DNA of 64,000 nt, from the NCBI RefSeq assembly GCF_024519455.1, contig NZ_JALJRY010000003.1, forward strand, positions 1 to 64,000. The letters are read 5' to 3'. The stretch is from Streptomyces sp. STR69 (lineage in GTDB: Bacteria; Actinomycetota; Actinomycetes; Streptomycetales; Streptomycetaceae). The position numbers and the translations under genes were made by a program. The notes beneath the pieces are model-generated. The model did no database searches, was not told the origin of the DNA, and saw only the letters and a list, made by a program, of their open reading frames with translations. Below are positions 7,996 to 15,920 of this stretch, piece by piece (position 1 is the first letter of the stretch; each line of letters opens with the position of its first letter).

Positions 7996-9852
7996 TCAGC
8001 TGTGCGATGCCGCCCATGCGGCCAGTTCGGACTTGGCCGCGCTCAGCAGCGTCGAGGAGGGGCTCGACGCGCCGTTGGTGATCAGAGCGTAGTGCAGGGT
8101 TCCCGAGCCGGAGGCCGAGAGCAGCAGGCGGTGGCTGCCGGTGCCGCCCGGTTCGTTGGCGTAGCCGATCGGGGTCGACGACGTGTACGCCGGGACACCC
8201 GAGACGGCTCCCAGGTCGGAGACCACGGTGGTGGACGCGGCCGGGAAGGACGCCGGGAGGTGGAGTTCGGTCGGGGCCGTGGAGCTGTTGGAGCGCCACA
8301 TCAGCAGGCCGTACTGGCCGGAGCCGACCAGCGAGGACACGTTCGGGAGGGTGCTGGGGACCGGGTTCCAGGTCAGGGTCGTGGAGCCGTCGCGGGAGCG
8401 GTCCTCGTAGGTGAAGGCGACCGTGGTGCCGGCGGTCGCGCTCGGGTAGATCCGGTCGAGCAGCCGGGCGTCCTGACGGAGTGTCACCGTGCCGGAGTCG
8501 GTCATGTTGACGGCGGAGAGGTCCTCGTCGTTCCAGGCGTCGCCGGAGGTGAGCACCTTGTCGGGGTTGTCGTTCATCAGCTCGTTGTGGCGGCCGTTGT
8601 AGATGTCCCACTGCCACTGCGTGCCGGACAGGACGGGGCCGGAGCCGGCCGGGTTCGACCACCAGGTGGAGCCCGGCAGACGGGAGTCGAGGGCCTGGTA
8701 CATCGCCTTGAGGACGGTCGGCGCCTTGCCCGCGACCGTGCCGGACAGCGGATGCCCGAACTCGCTGACGATGGCGGCGGTGCCGGCGGCGGTGGCCCGG
8801 TCACGAACGGTGCCGAAGTCGGTCGAGTACTGGCCGTCGGCCGCGTTCCCCCACATCAGGATGCCGGAGATCGCCTTCTGGTCGTAGAAGTGGGTGTTGA
8901 AGACATAGCGCGAGCCGAGCGTGCCCGCGTCGAGGAGTCCGCCCTCCTGGACCTGGCTGGAGATGTTGGAGTTCCAGAAGAGGTTCGGTTCGACGAGGGC
9001 GGGCTTGGCGCTCCAGCCTGCCGCGTCCATCCGGGCCCGGAACTTCACGTAGAACGGCCAGAGCAGGTTCTGCTCCCAAGTGCGGCTGGCCTGGCCCGAG
9101 TCGTAGGTCCCCGCGAAGGGCTCGTTGTACGGGTCGAAGCCGACGACACCCGCGAACTCGTCGGTGGTCAGGTGCTGTTGGATGTACGTCATGGTCGACT
9201 GGGCGGTGGCGAGGAAGGAGTCCTGGAGGCCGTAGTTGTTGTGCCAGAAGTCGTACTGGGCCTTGGTGACGGCCGAGTTCTGGGTGATGTTCTGGCCCCA
9301 GAAGAGACAGATCCCGCAGGACTCCTGAGGGTAACTCCCCAGCGCGACGGCCCACTTGGGCGCACCGTCGCCGGTGTACCAACTACCGCTGTTGAACAGG
9401 TACTTGGAGTAGAGGTCCTGGTGGAAGTCGGGGTAGACGCGGATGCCGGCGTCCAGGAACGCCTGCATCTGTGCGGTGGCGGCGGCCAGGTACGTGGTGT
9501 CGACCTGGCCTCGGACGGGTTCGGCGTAGGCCCAGGAGAGCAGGAAGCGGACCGAGTTGCCGCCGCCGAGGGCGCGCAGCGCGGTCGCGGACTTCTTCGC
9601 GTCGGCGACCGAGGCGAAGGGGAGACCGTCGTTCTCCGCCAGCTTGGTCTCGCCGGAGACGTTGTAGCCGCGCAGCACGACCTGGCGGCCGTAGCTGTCG
9701 ACGAAGCTGCCGTTCTGAACGGTCAGCGCTGAGCCGTCGAACCAGAGGGAGTCGGTTGGGGTGGCAGCGGTGGCTGGCCCGGCACCCAGCACCGACAGGA
9801 ATCCGCAGAGGACAACCAGGACAACGATCAAACGCGCCCGGACATTCGTCAT
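7996..9852 (-). CDS. Secreted GH5 glycoside hydrolase (endoglycoceramidase-like)
   Basis: 618 residues. A signal peptide (RARLIVVLVVLCGFLSVLGAGPATA) precedes a TIM barrel of GH5 type. GFDPYNEPF carries the predicted acid/base Glu244 and IVSEFGHP the nucleophile Glu364. The N-terminal LRGYNVSGETKLAEN and the overall order resemble bacterial endoglycoceramidase-type GH5 members, which release glycans from glycolipids, but a beta-glucanase activity is also possible. The C-terminal about 150 residues form a beta-sandwich. ATG 9852 starts the signal peptide. It lacks a clear SD but sits seven bases after a promoter-like -10, so the message may be leaderless. Separated from its convergent neighbour by an 18-bp hairpin. 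Confidence 0.85.
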   Translation of the reverse strand: MTNVRARLIVVLVVLCGFLSVLGAGPATAATPTDSLWFDGSALTVQNGSFVDSYGRQVVLRGYNVSGETKLAENDGLPFASVADAKKSATALRALGGGNSVRFLLSWAYAEPVRGQVDTTYLAAATAQMQAFLDAGIRVYPDFHQDLYSKYLFNSGSWYTGDGAPKWAVALGSYPQESCGICLFWGQNITQNSAVTKAQYDFWHNNYGLQDSFLATAQSTMTYIQQHLTTDEFAGVVGFDPYNEPFAGTYDSGQASRTWEQNLLWPFYVKFRARMDAAGWSAKPALVEPNLFWNSNISSQVQEGGLLDAGTLGSRYVFNTHFYDQKAISGILMWGNAADGQYSTDFGTVRDRATAAGTAAIVSEFGHPLSGTVAGKAPTVLKAMYQALDSRLPGSTWWSNPAGSGPVLSGTQWQWDIYNGRHNELMNDNPDKVLTSGDAWNDEDLSAVNMTDSGTVTLRQDARLLDRIYPSATAGTTVAFTYEDRSRDGSTTLTWNPVPSTLPNVSSLVGSGQYGLLMWRSNSSTAPTELHLPASFPAASTTVVSDLGAVSGVPAYTSSTPIGYANEPGGTGSHRLLLSASGSGTLHYALITNGASSPSSTLLSAAKSELAAWAASHS

Positions 9853-9859
9853 GTCCACT

Positions 9860-9888
9860 ACAGTCCGGTTGTTTCCGGACACTGTCAA
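9860..9888 (-). promoter_or_regulatory. Candidate leaderless promoter of the GH5 gene
   Basis: On the minus strand a perfect TTGACA (9888-9883) is followed after 17 nt by GACTGT (9865-9860). The -10 ends seven bases before the ATG at 9852, the spacing typical of actinobacterial leaderless transcripts. The -10 matches only the nAnnnT core. Confidence 0.5.
9863..9880. promoter_or_regulatory. Inverted repeat inside the GH5 promoter
   Basis: Arms gtccgg (9863-9868) and ccggac (9875-9880) with a 6-nt spacer, lying between the -35 and -10 of the predicted promoter. It could be a repressor operator; the regulator is unknown. Confidence 0.4.
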
Positions 9889-10022
9889 CACTTCTGACTC
9901 ACGAGTAAGTTCCCACGCTGCAAGCCCTTTTGAAACATTCCCAGCCGACCCGGCGCACCACGTTCAGCAGGTACTCCTTCCGGTTCAGCGGAGCGGCGGG
10001 GGCGACGCCGACGGACTAACGT

Positions 10023-10039
10023 CCGTAGCGGGACTACGG
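10023..10039. promoter_or_regulatory. Short inverted repeat upstream of xdhC-like gene
   Basis: Arms ccgtag and ctacgg with a 5-nt spacer, 19 bases before the GTG start of the XdhC gene. It may be an operator or a 5' leader hairpin. Evidence is symmetry and position only. Confidence 0.3.
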
Positions 10040-10057
10040 CGGTGAGAGGAGCATGTC

Positions 10058-11164
10058 GTGCGGGAGATCCTCCCGGAGCTCGGTCGCTGGTACGCGGCGC
10101 GGGAACCGTTCGGCCTGGCCACCGTCGTCGGGGTCAGTCGCAGCACACCGCGTGACCCCGGGGCGGCCATGGCCGTGGGCCCGGACGACGAGGTCGTGGG
10201 CAGTGTGTCCGGGGGCTGTGTGGAGGGGGCGGTCTTCGAGCTGGCGCGGGAAGTGGTGGCGAGCGGCGAGTCGCGCCTGGAGACCTTCGGGTACAGCGAC
10301 GAGGACGCGTTCGCGGTCGGGCTCACCTGCGGCGGCGAGATCACCGTGCTGGTACGGCCCGTCACGCCGGAGGCCGATCCCACGTTCGGGGCGGTCGCCC
10401 GGTCGGTCGCCGCCCGCGAACCGGTGACCGTGGCGACCGTGATCGACGGCCCGGCACCGCGCGGCGCCACCCTCGCCGTCTGGCCGGACACGGTGGGCGG
10501 CACCCTCGGCACGACCGGTCTCGATGTGGCCGTCACCGCCGACGCGCGCGGCGAACTCGCCCTCGGGGCAACCGGGTTGCGGCACTACGGACCGCGCGGC
10601 GAGCGACGCGAGGACTCCGTCACCGTGTTCCTGCACTCCTTCGCGCCGCCGCCCCGGATGCTGGTCTTCGGCGCCATCGACTACGCGGCTGCGGTCGCCC
10701 GGATCGGTGACTTCCTCGGCTACCGGGTCACGGTGTGCGACGCCCGCCCGGTGTTCGCGACACCGAAGCGCTTCCCGGCCGGCGTCGAGGTGGTCGTGGA
10801 CTGGCCGCACCGGTATCTGGCCGGCACGGACACCGACGAGCGGACGGTGATCTGCGTCCTGACCCACGACCCGAAGTTCGACGTCCCGCTGCTGGAGGAG
10901 GCGCTGCGCCGGCCGGCCGCGTACATCGGGGCGATGGGCAGCCGCCGTACCCATGACGACCGTATGCGGCGGCTGCTCGAATCCGACCTCGGCGAGGGCG
11001 AGTTGGCCCGGCTGCGCTCACCGATCGGCCTGGACCTCGGCGCCCGCACTCCGGAGGAGGTGGCCGTCTCCGTGGCCGCCGAGATCGTCGCGCTGCGGTG
11101 GAGCGGCACGGGGATGCCGTTGACGGGGGTGGCGGGGGCGATCCACCGGGCGCAGTCCCGGTGA
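10058..11164 (+). CDS. XdhC/CoxI family molybdenum-enzyme accessory protein
   Basis: 368 residues. XdhC-type proteins bind molybdenum cofactor and insert its sulfurated form into xanthine dehydrogenase or related hydroxylases. The N-terminal CoxI/XdhC domain has ATVVGVSRSTPRDPGAAM and SGGCVEGAVFE, with the conserved Cys. The C-terminal Rossmann-like XdhC_C domain has MLVFGAIDYAAAVARIGDFLGYRVTVCDAR and YIGAMGSRRTHDDR, then SPIGLDLGARTPEEVAVSVAAEIVA. GTG 10058 has GAGAGGAG at good distance. No xanthine dehydrogenase genes adjoin it, so it probably serves enzymes encoded elsewhere. It converges on the phosphoesterase gene with an eight-base gap. Confidence 0.93.
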   Translation: MREILPELGRWYAAREPFGLATVVGVSRSTPRDPGAAMAVGPDDEVVGSVSGGCVEGAVFELAREVVASGESRLETFGYSDEDAFAVGLTCGGEITVLVRPVTPEADPTFGAVARSVAAREPVTVATVIDGPAPRGATLAVWPDTVGGTLGTTGLDVAVTADARGELALGATGLRHYGPRGERREDSVTVFLHSFAPPPRMLVFGAIDYAAAVARIGDFLGYRVTVCDARPVFATPKRFPAGVEVVVDWPHRYLAGTDTDERTVICVLTHDPKFDVPLLEEALRRPAAYIGAMGSRRTHDDRMRRLLESDLGEGELARLRSPIGLDLGARTPEEVAVSVAAEIVALRWSGTGMPLTGVAGAIHRAQSR

Positions 11165-11172
11165 ACGGTGGG

Positions 11173-11703
11173 TCACCTCGGCGGCAGCCGGTGCAGTACG
11201 AGATCCGTCAGAGTGCCGTCGGTGACCGTCGCCGTGAGGTAAGTGCAGTGCGGCCGGCGGCGCCGGTCGGTCGGGGAGCCCGGGTTGAGCAGCCGTAGAC
11301 CGGTCGGGGCCGTGGTGTCCCAGGGGATGTGGCTGTGTCCGAAGACCAGCACGTCCAGGTCCGGGAAGCGGGCCGCGCAGCGCGCCTCACGGCCCTGGGC
11401 GGGGCCCGTCTCGTGCACGGCGCCGAAGCGCAGGCCACCGAGTTCGGCGTACGCCACCTCGGGGAGCCGGGCGCGCAGTTCGGGGCCGTCGTTGTTGCCG
11501 TACACGCCGACGAGCCTGCGACTGCGGCTCTCCAGGAGGTCGAGGGTGGCGGTGTCGACCCAGTCGCCGGCGTGGAACACGACGTCGGCGCGCGGGAGTT
11601 CGGCGAGAAGTTGCGCGGGGAGTTCCTTGGCGCGCTTGGGGAGATGGGTGTCGGACATCAGGAGCAGACGCACGGGCCGAGCCGAGGCCCATGGTGCTGT
11701 CAC
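11173..11703 (-). CDS. YfcE/MJ0936-type metallophosphoesterase
   Basis: 176 residues. Calcineurin-like phosphoesterase motifs are visible in order: LLMSDTHLPKR (D-x-H), VVFHAGDWVD (G-D), VYGNNDG (G-N-x-D) and VFGHSHIPW (G-H-S-H), followed by LLNPGSPTDRR. Together they bind the two-metal centre that hydrolyses phosphodiesters or phosphomonoesters. The GTG start at 11703 overlaps the TGA of the upstream methyltransferase gene (GTGA), so the two are probably co-translated. The physiological substrate is unknown. Confidence 0.92.
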   Translation of the reverse strand: MTAPWASARPVRLLLMSDTHLPKRAKELPAQLLAELPRADVVFHAGDWVDTATLDLLESRSRRLVGVYGNNDGPELRARLPEVAYAELGGLRFGAVHETGPAQGREARCAARFPDLDVLVFGHSHIPWDTTAPTGLRLLNPGSPTDRRRRPHCTYLTATVTDGTLTDLVLHRLPPR

Positions 11704-12515
11704 GGCTTGACGCCCACTCCGCACCACATCGGCAGCGGGCCGGTCGCCGGGGTGTCCTCGGGGTCGGGGCGCCAGACGGGGAGTTGGACGACACCGGGGT
11801 CGAGGATCTCCGTGCCGTCGAAGAAGCGGGTGACGTCCGCGTGGGTGCGCGGGGTGGCTCCCGCGTGTTGGGCGGCGCGTTCGTTGTAGACGCGCATCGA
11901 TTCGGCGACCTCCTCGGCGCCGATGTCGGCCGCCGGGTGGGAGAGGACGAGGTGGCTGCCGGGGGCGAGCGCGTCCAGGAGGCGCCGGGTGACGGCGTGG
12001 GGGTCGTCGCGGTCGGGGACGTACTGGAGGACCGCCACCAGCATCAGCCCCACCGGCCGGGAGAGGTCGAGGGTCTCGGCCGCGGCGGCGAGGATGCGGT
12101 CCACGTCGCGCAGGTCCGACTCCAGGTAGTCCGTCGCGCCTTCCCGGCTGCTGACGAGCAGGGCACGCGCGTGTGCCAGGACGATCGGGTCGTTGTCGAC
12201 GTAGACGACGCGGGCCTCGGGGTCGACGCGCTGGGCCACCTCGTGGGTGTTGTCCGCGGCCGGTATGCCGGTGCCGATGTCGAGGAACTGGCGGATGCCC
12301 GCCTTGCCGCTCAGCTCGCGGACGGCCCGGCCGAGGAAGGCCCGGTTGGCGCGGACCGCGGGGACGATCTCCGGGTTGGCCGCGGCGGCCAGTTCGGCGG
12401 CCTCCTGGTCGACGGGGTAGTTGTCCTTGCCGCCGAGCCAGGCGTTGTAGACGCGGGCGGGATGTGCCACGGACGAGTCGATCGGGGCCGTTCCGCCTGC
12501 TGAGTGCTCGTTCAT
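11700..12515 (-). CDS. SAM-dependent methyltransferase (DUF574/Methyltransf_19)
   Basis: 271 residues. This is the actinomycete family that starts with PIDSSVAHPARVYNAWLGGKDNY. The SAM-binding motif is IRQFLDIGTGIPAADNTHEVAQ, then VVYVDNDPIVLAHARALL. The family is abundant in Streptomyces; substrates are mostly unknown. ATG 12515 is preceded by GGGAGCGG, and the long open frame upstream lacks family similarity. It is the first gene of a two-gene unit with the phosphoesterase and is divergent from the MarR gene; the MarR-type operator lies in the shared 129-bp intergenic region and could affect both. Confidence 0.92.
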   Translation of the reverse strand: MNEHSAGGTAPIDSSVAHPARVYNAWLGGKDNYPVDQEAAELAAAANPEIVPAVRANRAFLGRAVRELSGKAGIRQFLDIGTGIPAADNTHEVAQRVDPEARVVYVDNDPIVLAHARALLVSSREGATDYLESDLRDVDRILAAAAETLDLSRPVGLMLVAVLQYVPDRDDPHAVTRRLLDALAPGSHLVLSHPAADIGAEEVAESMRVYNERAAQHAGATPRTHADVTRFFDGTEILDPGVVQLPVWRPDPEDTPATGPLPMWCGVGVKP

Positions 12516-12592
12516 CGCGATCCGCTCCCCGCGCGCCCTCGGTACCTCTGCCGGCGCACAGAGTAGTGCACACGAGGAGATCTCCAGGCCGG

Positions 12593-12616
12593 ACTGTTCA
12601 GTTCCGACTGGACAGT
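12593..12616. promoter_or_regulatory. MarR-type operator palindrome
   Basis: Arms actgttcagt (12593-12602) and actggacagt (12607-12616) with a 4-nt spacer; 9 of 10 positions pair. It overlaps the predicted -35 of the MarR gene, a typical autoregulatory arrangement. Confidence 0.65.
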
Positions 12617-12637
12617 TTCCACTGCCGGTTCTACGGT
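12609..12637 (+). promoter_or_regulatory. Leaderless promoter of the MarR gene
   Basis: -35 TGGACA (12609-12614), a 17-nt spacer, -10 TACGGT (12632-12637), then exactly seven bases to the ATG at 12645. No SD is present, which supports a leaderless transcript. Confidence 0.55.
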
Positions 12638-12644
12638 GCCGCAC

Positions 12645-13106
12645 ATGGACCAGCAGCGCTCCCGGACACCGGCCGGCATCTCGGACTCCGCCGCCCGCTC
12701 CGCGCGGGATCTGCGGGTGGTGTTCAGCCGGCTGCGGCGCCGGATCCGTGAGGTCGCGACGGACGAGGACCTGACCCCCTCGCAGGAGTCGGCACTCACC
12801 CTGGTCGGCAAGCACGGCGCGGCCACGGCCAGCGCGCTGGCGTCCGCCGAGGGGGTCAGGCCGCAGTCGATGGCCGCCACCCTCGCCGCCCTCGACCGGC
12901 ACGGGCTGATCCGGCGCGGCCCCGACCCCGAGGACGGCCGCAGACAACTGGTCACCCTCACCGAAGGGGGCCGCGCGCGCGTCGAGGACAACCGGCAGGT
13001 CCGTGAGGAGTGGCTCGCGCGCGCCTTCGAGGACCGCTACACCGAGCGGGAACGGCGGACGATCATCGACGCGCTGACTTTGCTGGGACGGCTGTCGGAC
13101 CAGTGA
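12645..13106 (+). CDS. MarR family transcriptional regulator
   Basis: 153 residues. Winged-helix MarR fold: dimerisation helix RDLRVVFSRLRRRIREV, recognition region ASALASAEGVRPQSMAATLAALDRHGLI, and wing RGPDPEDGRRQLVTLTEGGR. These proteins usually repress their own gene and adjacent efflux or stress genes and release DNA on ligand or oxidant binding. There is no cysteine in the sequence seen, so direct thiol sensing is unlikely. ATG 12645 was chosen over an in-frame GTG nine bases upstream because of the -10 spacing. The nearest divergent target is the methyltransferase/phosphoesterase pair. Confidence 0.92.
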   Translation: MDQQRSRTPAGISDSAARSARDLRVVFSRLRRRIREVATDEDLTPSQESALTLVGKHGAATASALASAEGVRPQSMAATLAALDRHGLIRRGPDPEDGRRQLVTLTEGGRARVEDNRQVREEWLARAFEDRYTERERRTIIDALTLLGRLSDQ

Positions 13107-13279
13107 CGGCGAAGCTCACCCGGATACCGCGGAGCACACCGGCGAGGGCACACGGCGGGTTAACCGTTGCCCAACAACAGCCCAATGGGCGGCATCGAGA
13201 CAGACCGGGTTAGCATCACCCCACTCGCGCCGTTCCGCAACGGTGGACGGTCAGCGCAAACAAGGGGGCTAGAAGCCGG

Positions 13280-15259
13280 ATGTCGGTCAAGGTCAGTGTC
13301 GTCGTCCCTGTGTACAACCCAGGGCCCTATATCGAGGATTGCATCTCCTCTCTCCTCAGGCAGTCGCTGCCTAACGACGAGTACGAGGCGATCTTCGTCG
13401 ACGACGGCTCGACGGACGGCACACCCGCGCGGCTCGACGAGATCGCCGCCGAGCACCCCCACATGCACGTGATCCACCAGGAGGCGTCGGGCTGGTCCGG
13501 CAAGCCCCGCAACGTCGGGATCGCCGCTTCCAAGGGCGAATTCGTCATGTTCGTCGACAACGACGACTACCTCGGTGACGAGGCCCTGGAGCGGATGTAC
13601 GAGTACGGCGTGGCCAACGGCGCCGATGTCATCGTCGGCAAGATGGCCGGCAAGGGCCGCGCGGTGCCGGTGGAGCTGTTCCGCAAGAACTATCCGCACG
13701 CGTCGGTCGAGACCGCGCCGCTGATGGACAGCCTCACCCCGCACAAGATGCTCCGCCGCGCGTTCCTCGACCGCATCAACCTGCGGTTCCCCGAGGGGCG
13801 TCGCCGCCTGGAGGACCACGTCTTCGTGACGGAGGCCTACCTCGCCGCGGACAACGTCGCCGTGCTCAGCGACTACGTCTGCTACTACCACATCAAGCGC
13901 GAGGACGCCTCGAACGCCGGCTTCCAGCGCTTCGACCCCGTCGGCTACTTCAAGAACCTGCGCGAGGCCCTCGACGTCGTCGAGAAGTACACCGAGCCCG
14001 GTCCGGCCCGCGACAAGATCTTCCGCCGCTGGCTGCGCGTCGAGATGATGGAGCGTCTCGGCGGCGGCCGGCTCCTGAAGGCCCCCGACGAGTACCGCCG
14101 TGAACTCCTCAAGGAGATCCGCGGTGTCATGATCGAGCGCTTCGGCCCCGGTGTCGCGGCCGGTCTCGGCCCGCGGCTGCGGGTCGTCGCCGCCCTCGCC
14201 GCCGCCGACCGCTACGACGACCTCGTCGAGCTCGCCGAGTGGGAGGCCGCCCTCAAGCCGACGGCGGTCCCGGGCGAGATCGAGTGGCGGGACGGCAAGC
14301 TGCTGGTCCACTACCGGGCCGAGTTCGTTGTCGACGGCAAGCCGGCGATCTTCGAGGCCAAGGGCGCCCCGGCCCCCAAGCACCCGGAGCCGAAGAACCT
14401 CGCCGAGGCGACCGCCATGCTCACGGCCGACGCCACCCATGTCTTCAAGAAGGCGACGGCCGACCTCGTCGTGCGCGAACGCACCAGCGCCGCCTCGCAC
14501 TTCCAGCCCGTGCAGATCTCGCACGAGACGGTCGCCGACGGCGACGGCGTCCGCCTGGTGCTGCACGCCACGGCCACCGTCGACCCCGCCACCGCGGCCG
14601 GCGGCGCCCCGCTGGCCGGCGGCCTCTGGGACACCTACGTCCGGGTCGTCATCGGCTCCTGGAACAAGGAGTGCCGCCTCGGCCCGGTCCCGCAGCACGG
14701 CGAGAACGCCGGGCACGCCGGTGTCGTCGCCGGTCAGGTGCTGCTCCCGTACTACACCGAGCCGCACGGCAACTTCTCGCTGGACGTCGACAAGGCGAGC
14801 AAGCGCCTCGGCCTCGCCGACCTCAAGCCCGAGGACTTCACGGTCACCGGGGCCCGCGTCGGCGTACTGCTCCCCTTCTACGTCCCCGCAGCCACCGACG
14901 TACTGCTGCGTCTGACCCACAAGTCGTCCGGCACGACCCTGGACGTGCCCGGTGTGGTCTCCCCCGAGTCCTCCGGTGCACGGCTGGCGGCCGAGGTGCC
15001 CGCCGCCGAGCTGAAGGACCTGGCGTGGAACGCGTCGGTGTGCCTGACCCCGGCCGCCACCGGGCAGCGCTTCCTGGCCCTGCCGGTGCGGCTGGCCGGT
15101 GACGCCGGCGGTATCCGGGTGGAGGCCACGCCGAAGCCCAAGCCCGCCGAGCCCAAGCCCGCCGAGCCCAAGCCCGCGCCGAAGCCGGTGGCCGCCAAAC
15201 CCAAGCCCGGGCTGGCCCGCCGGGTGGCACGCAAGCTGAAGCGCGCCCTGAACAAGTAG
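13280..15259 (+). CDS. GT2 glycosyltransferase with TarS-like C-terminal region
   Basis: 659 residues. Residues 1-230 form a GT-A fold: VSVVVPVYNPGPYIEDC, FVDDGSTDGT, KGEFVMFVDNDDYL (DxD-like metal site) and RRLEDHVFV (catalytic acidic residues). About 400 residues of beta-rich sequence follow. The order GT-A, linker, beta-domains resembles wall-teichoic-acid glycosyltransferases such as TarS, which is an inference from architecture. The C terminus has PKP/AEPKP repeats (DNA repeats near 15130-15190) and ends very basic (KPGLARRVARKLKRALNK), suggesting membrane or wall-polymer association. Start ATG 13280 with a GGGGG stretch upstream. It precedes rmlC by 52 bases, so dTDP-rhamnose is a plausible donor. 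Confidence 0.85.
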   Translation: MSVKVSVVVPVYNPGPYIEDCISSLLRQSLPNDEYEAIFVDDGSTDGTPARLDEIAAEHPHMHVIHQEASGWSGKPRNVGIAASKGEFVMFVDNDDYLGDEALERMYEYGVANGADVIVGKMAGKGRAVPVELFRKNYPHASVETAPLMDSLTPHKMLRRAFLDRINLRFPEGRRRLEDHVFVTEAYLAADNVAVLSDYVCYYHIKREDASNAGFQRFDPVGYFKNLREALDVVEKYTEPGPARDKIFRRWLRVEMMERLGGGRLLKAPDEYRRELLKEIRGVMIERFGPGVAAGLGPRLRVVAALAAADRYDDLVELAEWEAALKPTAVPGEIEWRDGKLLVHYRAEFVVDGKPAIFEAKGAPAPKHPEPKNLAEATAMLTADATHVFKKATADLVVRERTSAASHFQPVQISHETVADGDGVRLVLHATATVDPATAAGGAPLAGGLWDTYVRVVIGSWNKECRLGPVPQHGENAGHAGVVAGQVLLPYYTEPHGNFSLDVDKASKRLGLADLKPEDFTVTGARVGVLLPFYVPAATDVLLRLTHKSSGTTLDVPGVVSPESSGARLAAEVPAAELKDLAWNASVCLTPAATGQRFLALPVRLAGDAGGIRVEATPKPKPAEPKPAEPKPAPKPVAAKPKPGLARRVARKLKRALNK

Positions 15260-15288
15260 CGGTACCCGAGCACATCGCAGTACCCGAG
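15260..15288 (+). repeat. Direct repeat between the GT2 gene and rmlC
   Basis: The 11-mer gtacccgagca occurs at 15260-15270 and 15278-15288, an 18-bp period, immediately after the glycosyltransferase stop. Purpose unknown; it may be duplication noise. Confidence 0.5.
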
Positions 15289-15311
15289 CAAGTCATGGAG
15301 GACGGAAGAAC

Positions 15312-15920
15312 GTGCGAGCACTGGGAATCGAAGGCGCCTGGGTCCTGGAACCCAAGGTCTTCCCTGACGACCGGGGCAGTTTCCACGAGTGGTACCGCGG
15401 TGAGGAGTTCCGCGAGGCCACCGGATACGACCTGGCTCTGTCCCAGGCCAACTGCTCGGTCTCGCGGCGCGGTGTGGTGCGCGGAGTGCACTTCTCCGAC
15501 GTGCCGCCGAGCCAGGCCAAGTACGTCAAGTGCGTGCGCGGCGCCGTCCTCGACGTGATCGTGGACATCCGCGTCGGCTCTCCCACGTTCGGTCAGTGGG
15601 AGGCCGTCCGGCTGGACGACGACAGCAAGCACGCCGTGTTCCTGGCGGAGGGGCTGGGGCACGCGTTCATGGCCCTGACCGACGACGCGACGGTGGTGTA
15701 CCTGTGCTCGACGGGCTACGCGCCCGGGCGTGAGCACGGGATCAATCCGCTCGACCCGGCGCTCGGCATCGCCTGGCCCGAGGGCTTCGAGCCGGTGCTG
15801 TCGGAGAAGGACGCCGAGGCGCCCACATTGGCAGAGGCGGAGCAGTCAGGACTTCTTCCGTCCTACGCGGACTGCTCCGCCTACTACGAGCGACTGCGCG
15901 GTGGACAGGTCAGCGACTGA
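15312..15920 (+). CDS. rmlC: dTDP-4-dehydrorhamnose 3,5-epimerase
   Basis: 202 residues. Third enzyme of dTDP-L-rhamnose synthesis; it epimerises C3 and C5 of dTDP-4-keto-6-deoxyglucose. RRGVVRGVHFSDVPPSQAK contains the conserved RGxHF with the catalytic His, and VVYLCSTGYAPGREHGINPLDP the conserved tyrosine and substrate loop. GTG 15312 follows GGAGGACGGAAG. It is transcribed with the GT2 gene and converges on the rml operon methyltransferase, overlapping it by 11 bp. RmlA, B and D are on the opposite strand, so the pathway is complete here but split between two transcripts. Confidence 0.94.
   Translation: MRALGIEGAWVLEPKVFPDDRGSFHEWYRGEEFREATGYDLALSQANCSVSRRGVVRGVHFSDVPPSQAKYVKCVRGAVLDVIVDIRVGSPTFGQWEAVRLDDDSKHAVFLAEGLGHAFMALTDDATVVYLCSTGYAPGREHGINPLDPALGIAWPEGFEPVLSEKDAEAPTLAEAEQSGLLPSYADCSAYYERLRGGQVSD

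Noticed and set aside
15130..15210. Short tandem repeat as mobile or regulatory repeat
   Set aside because: It encodes the PKP/AEPKP repeats of the GT2 tail and needs no other explanation.
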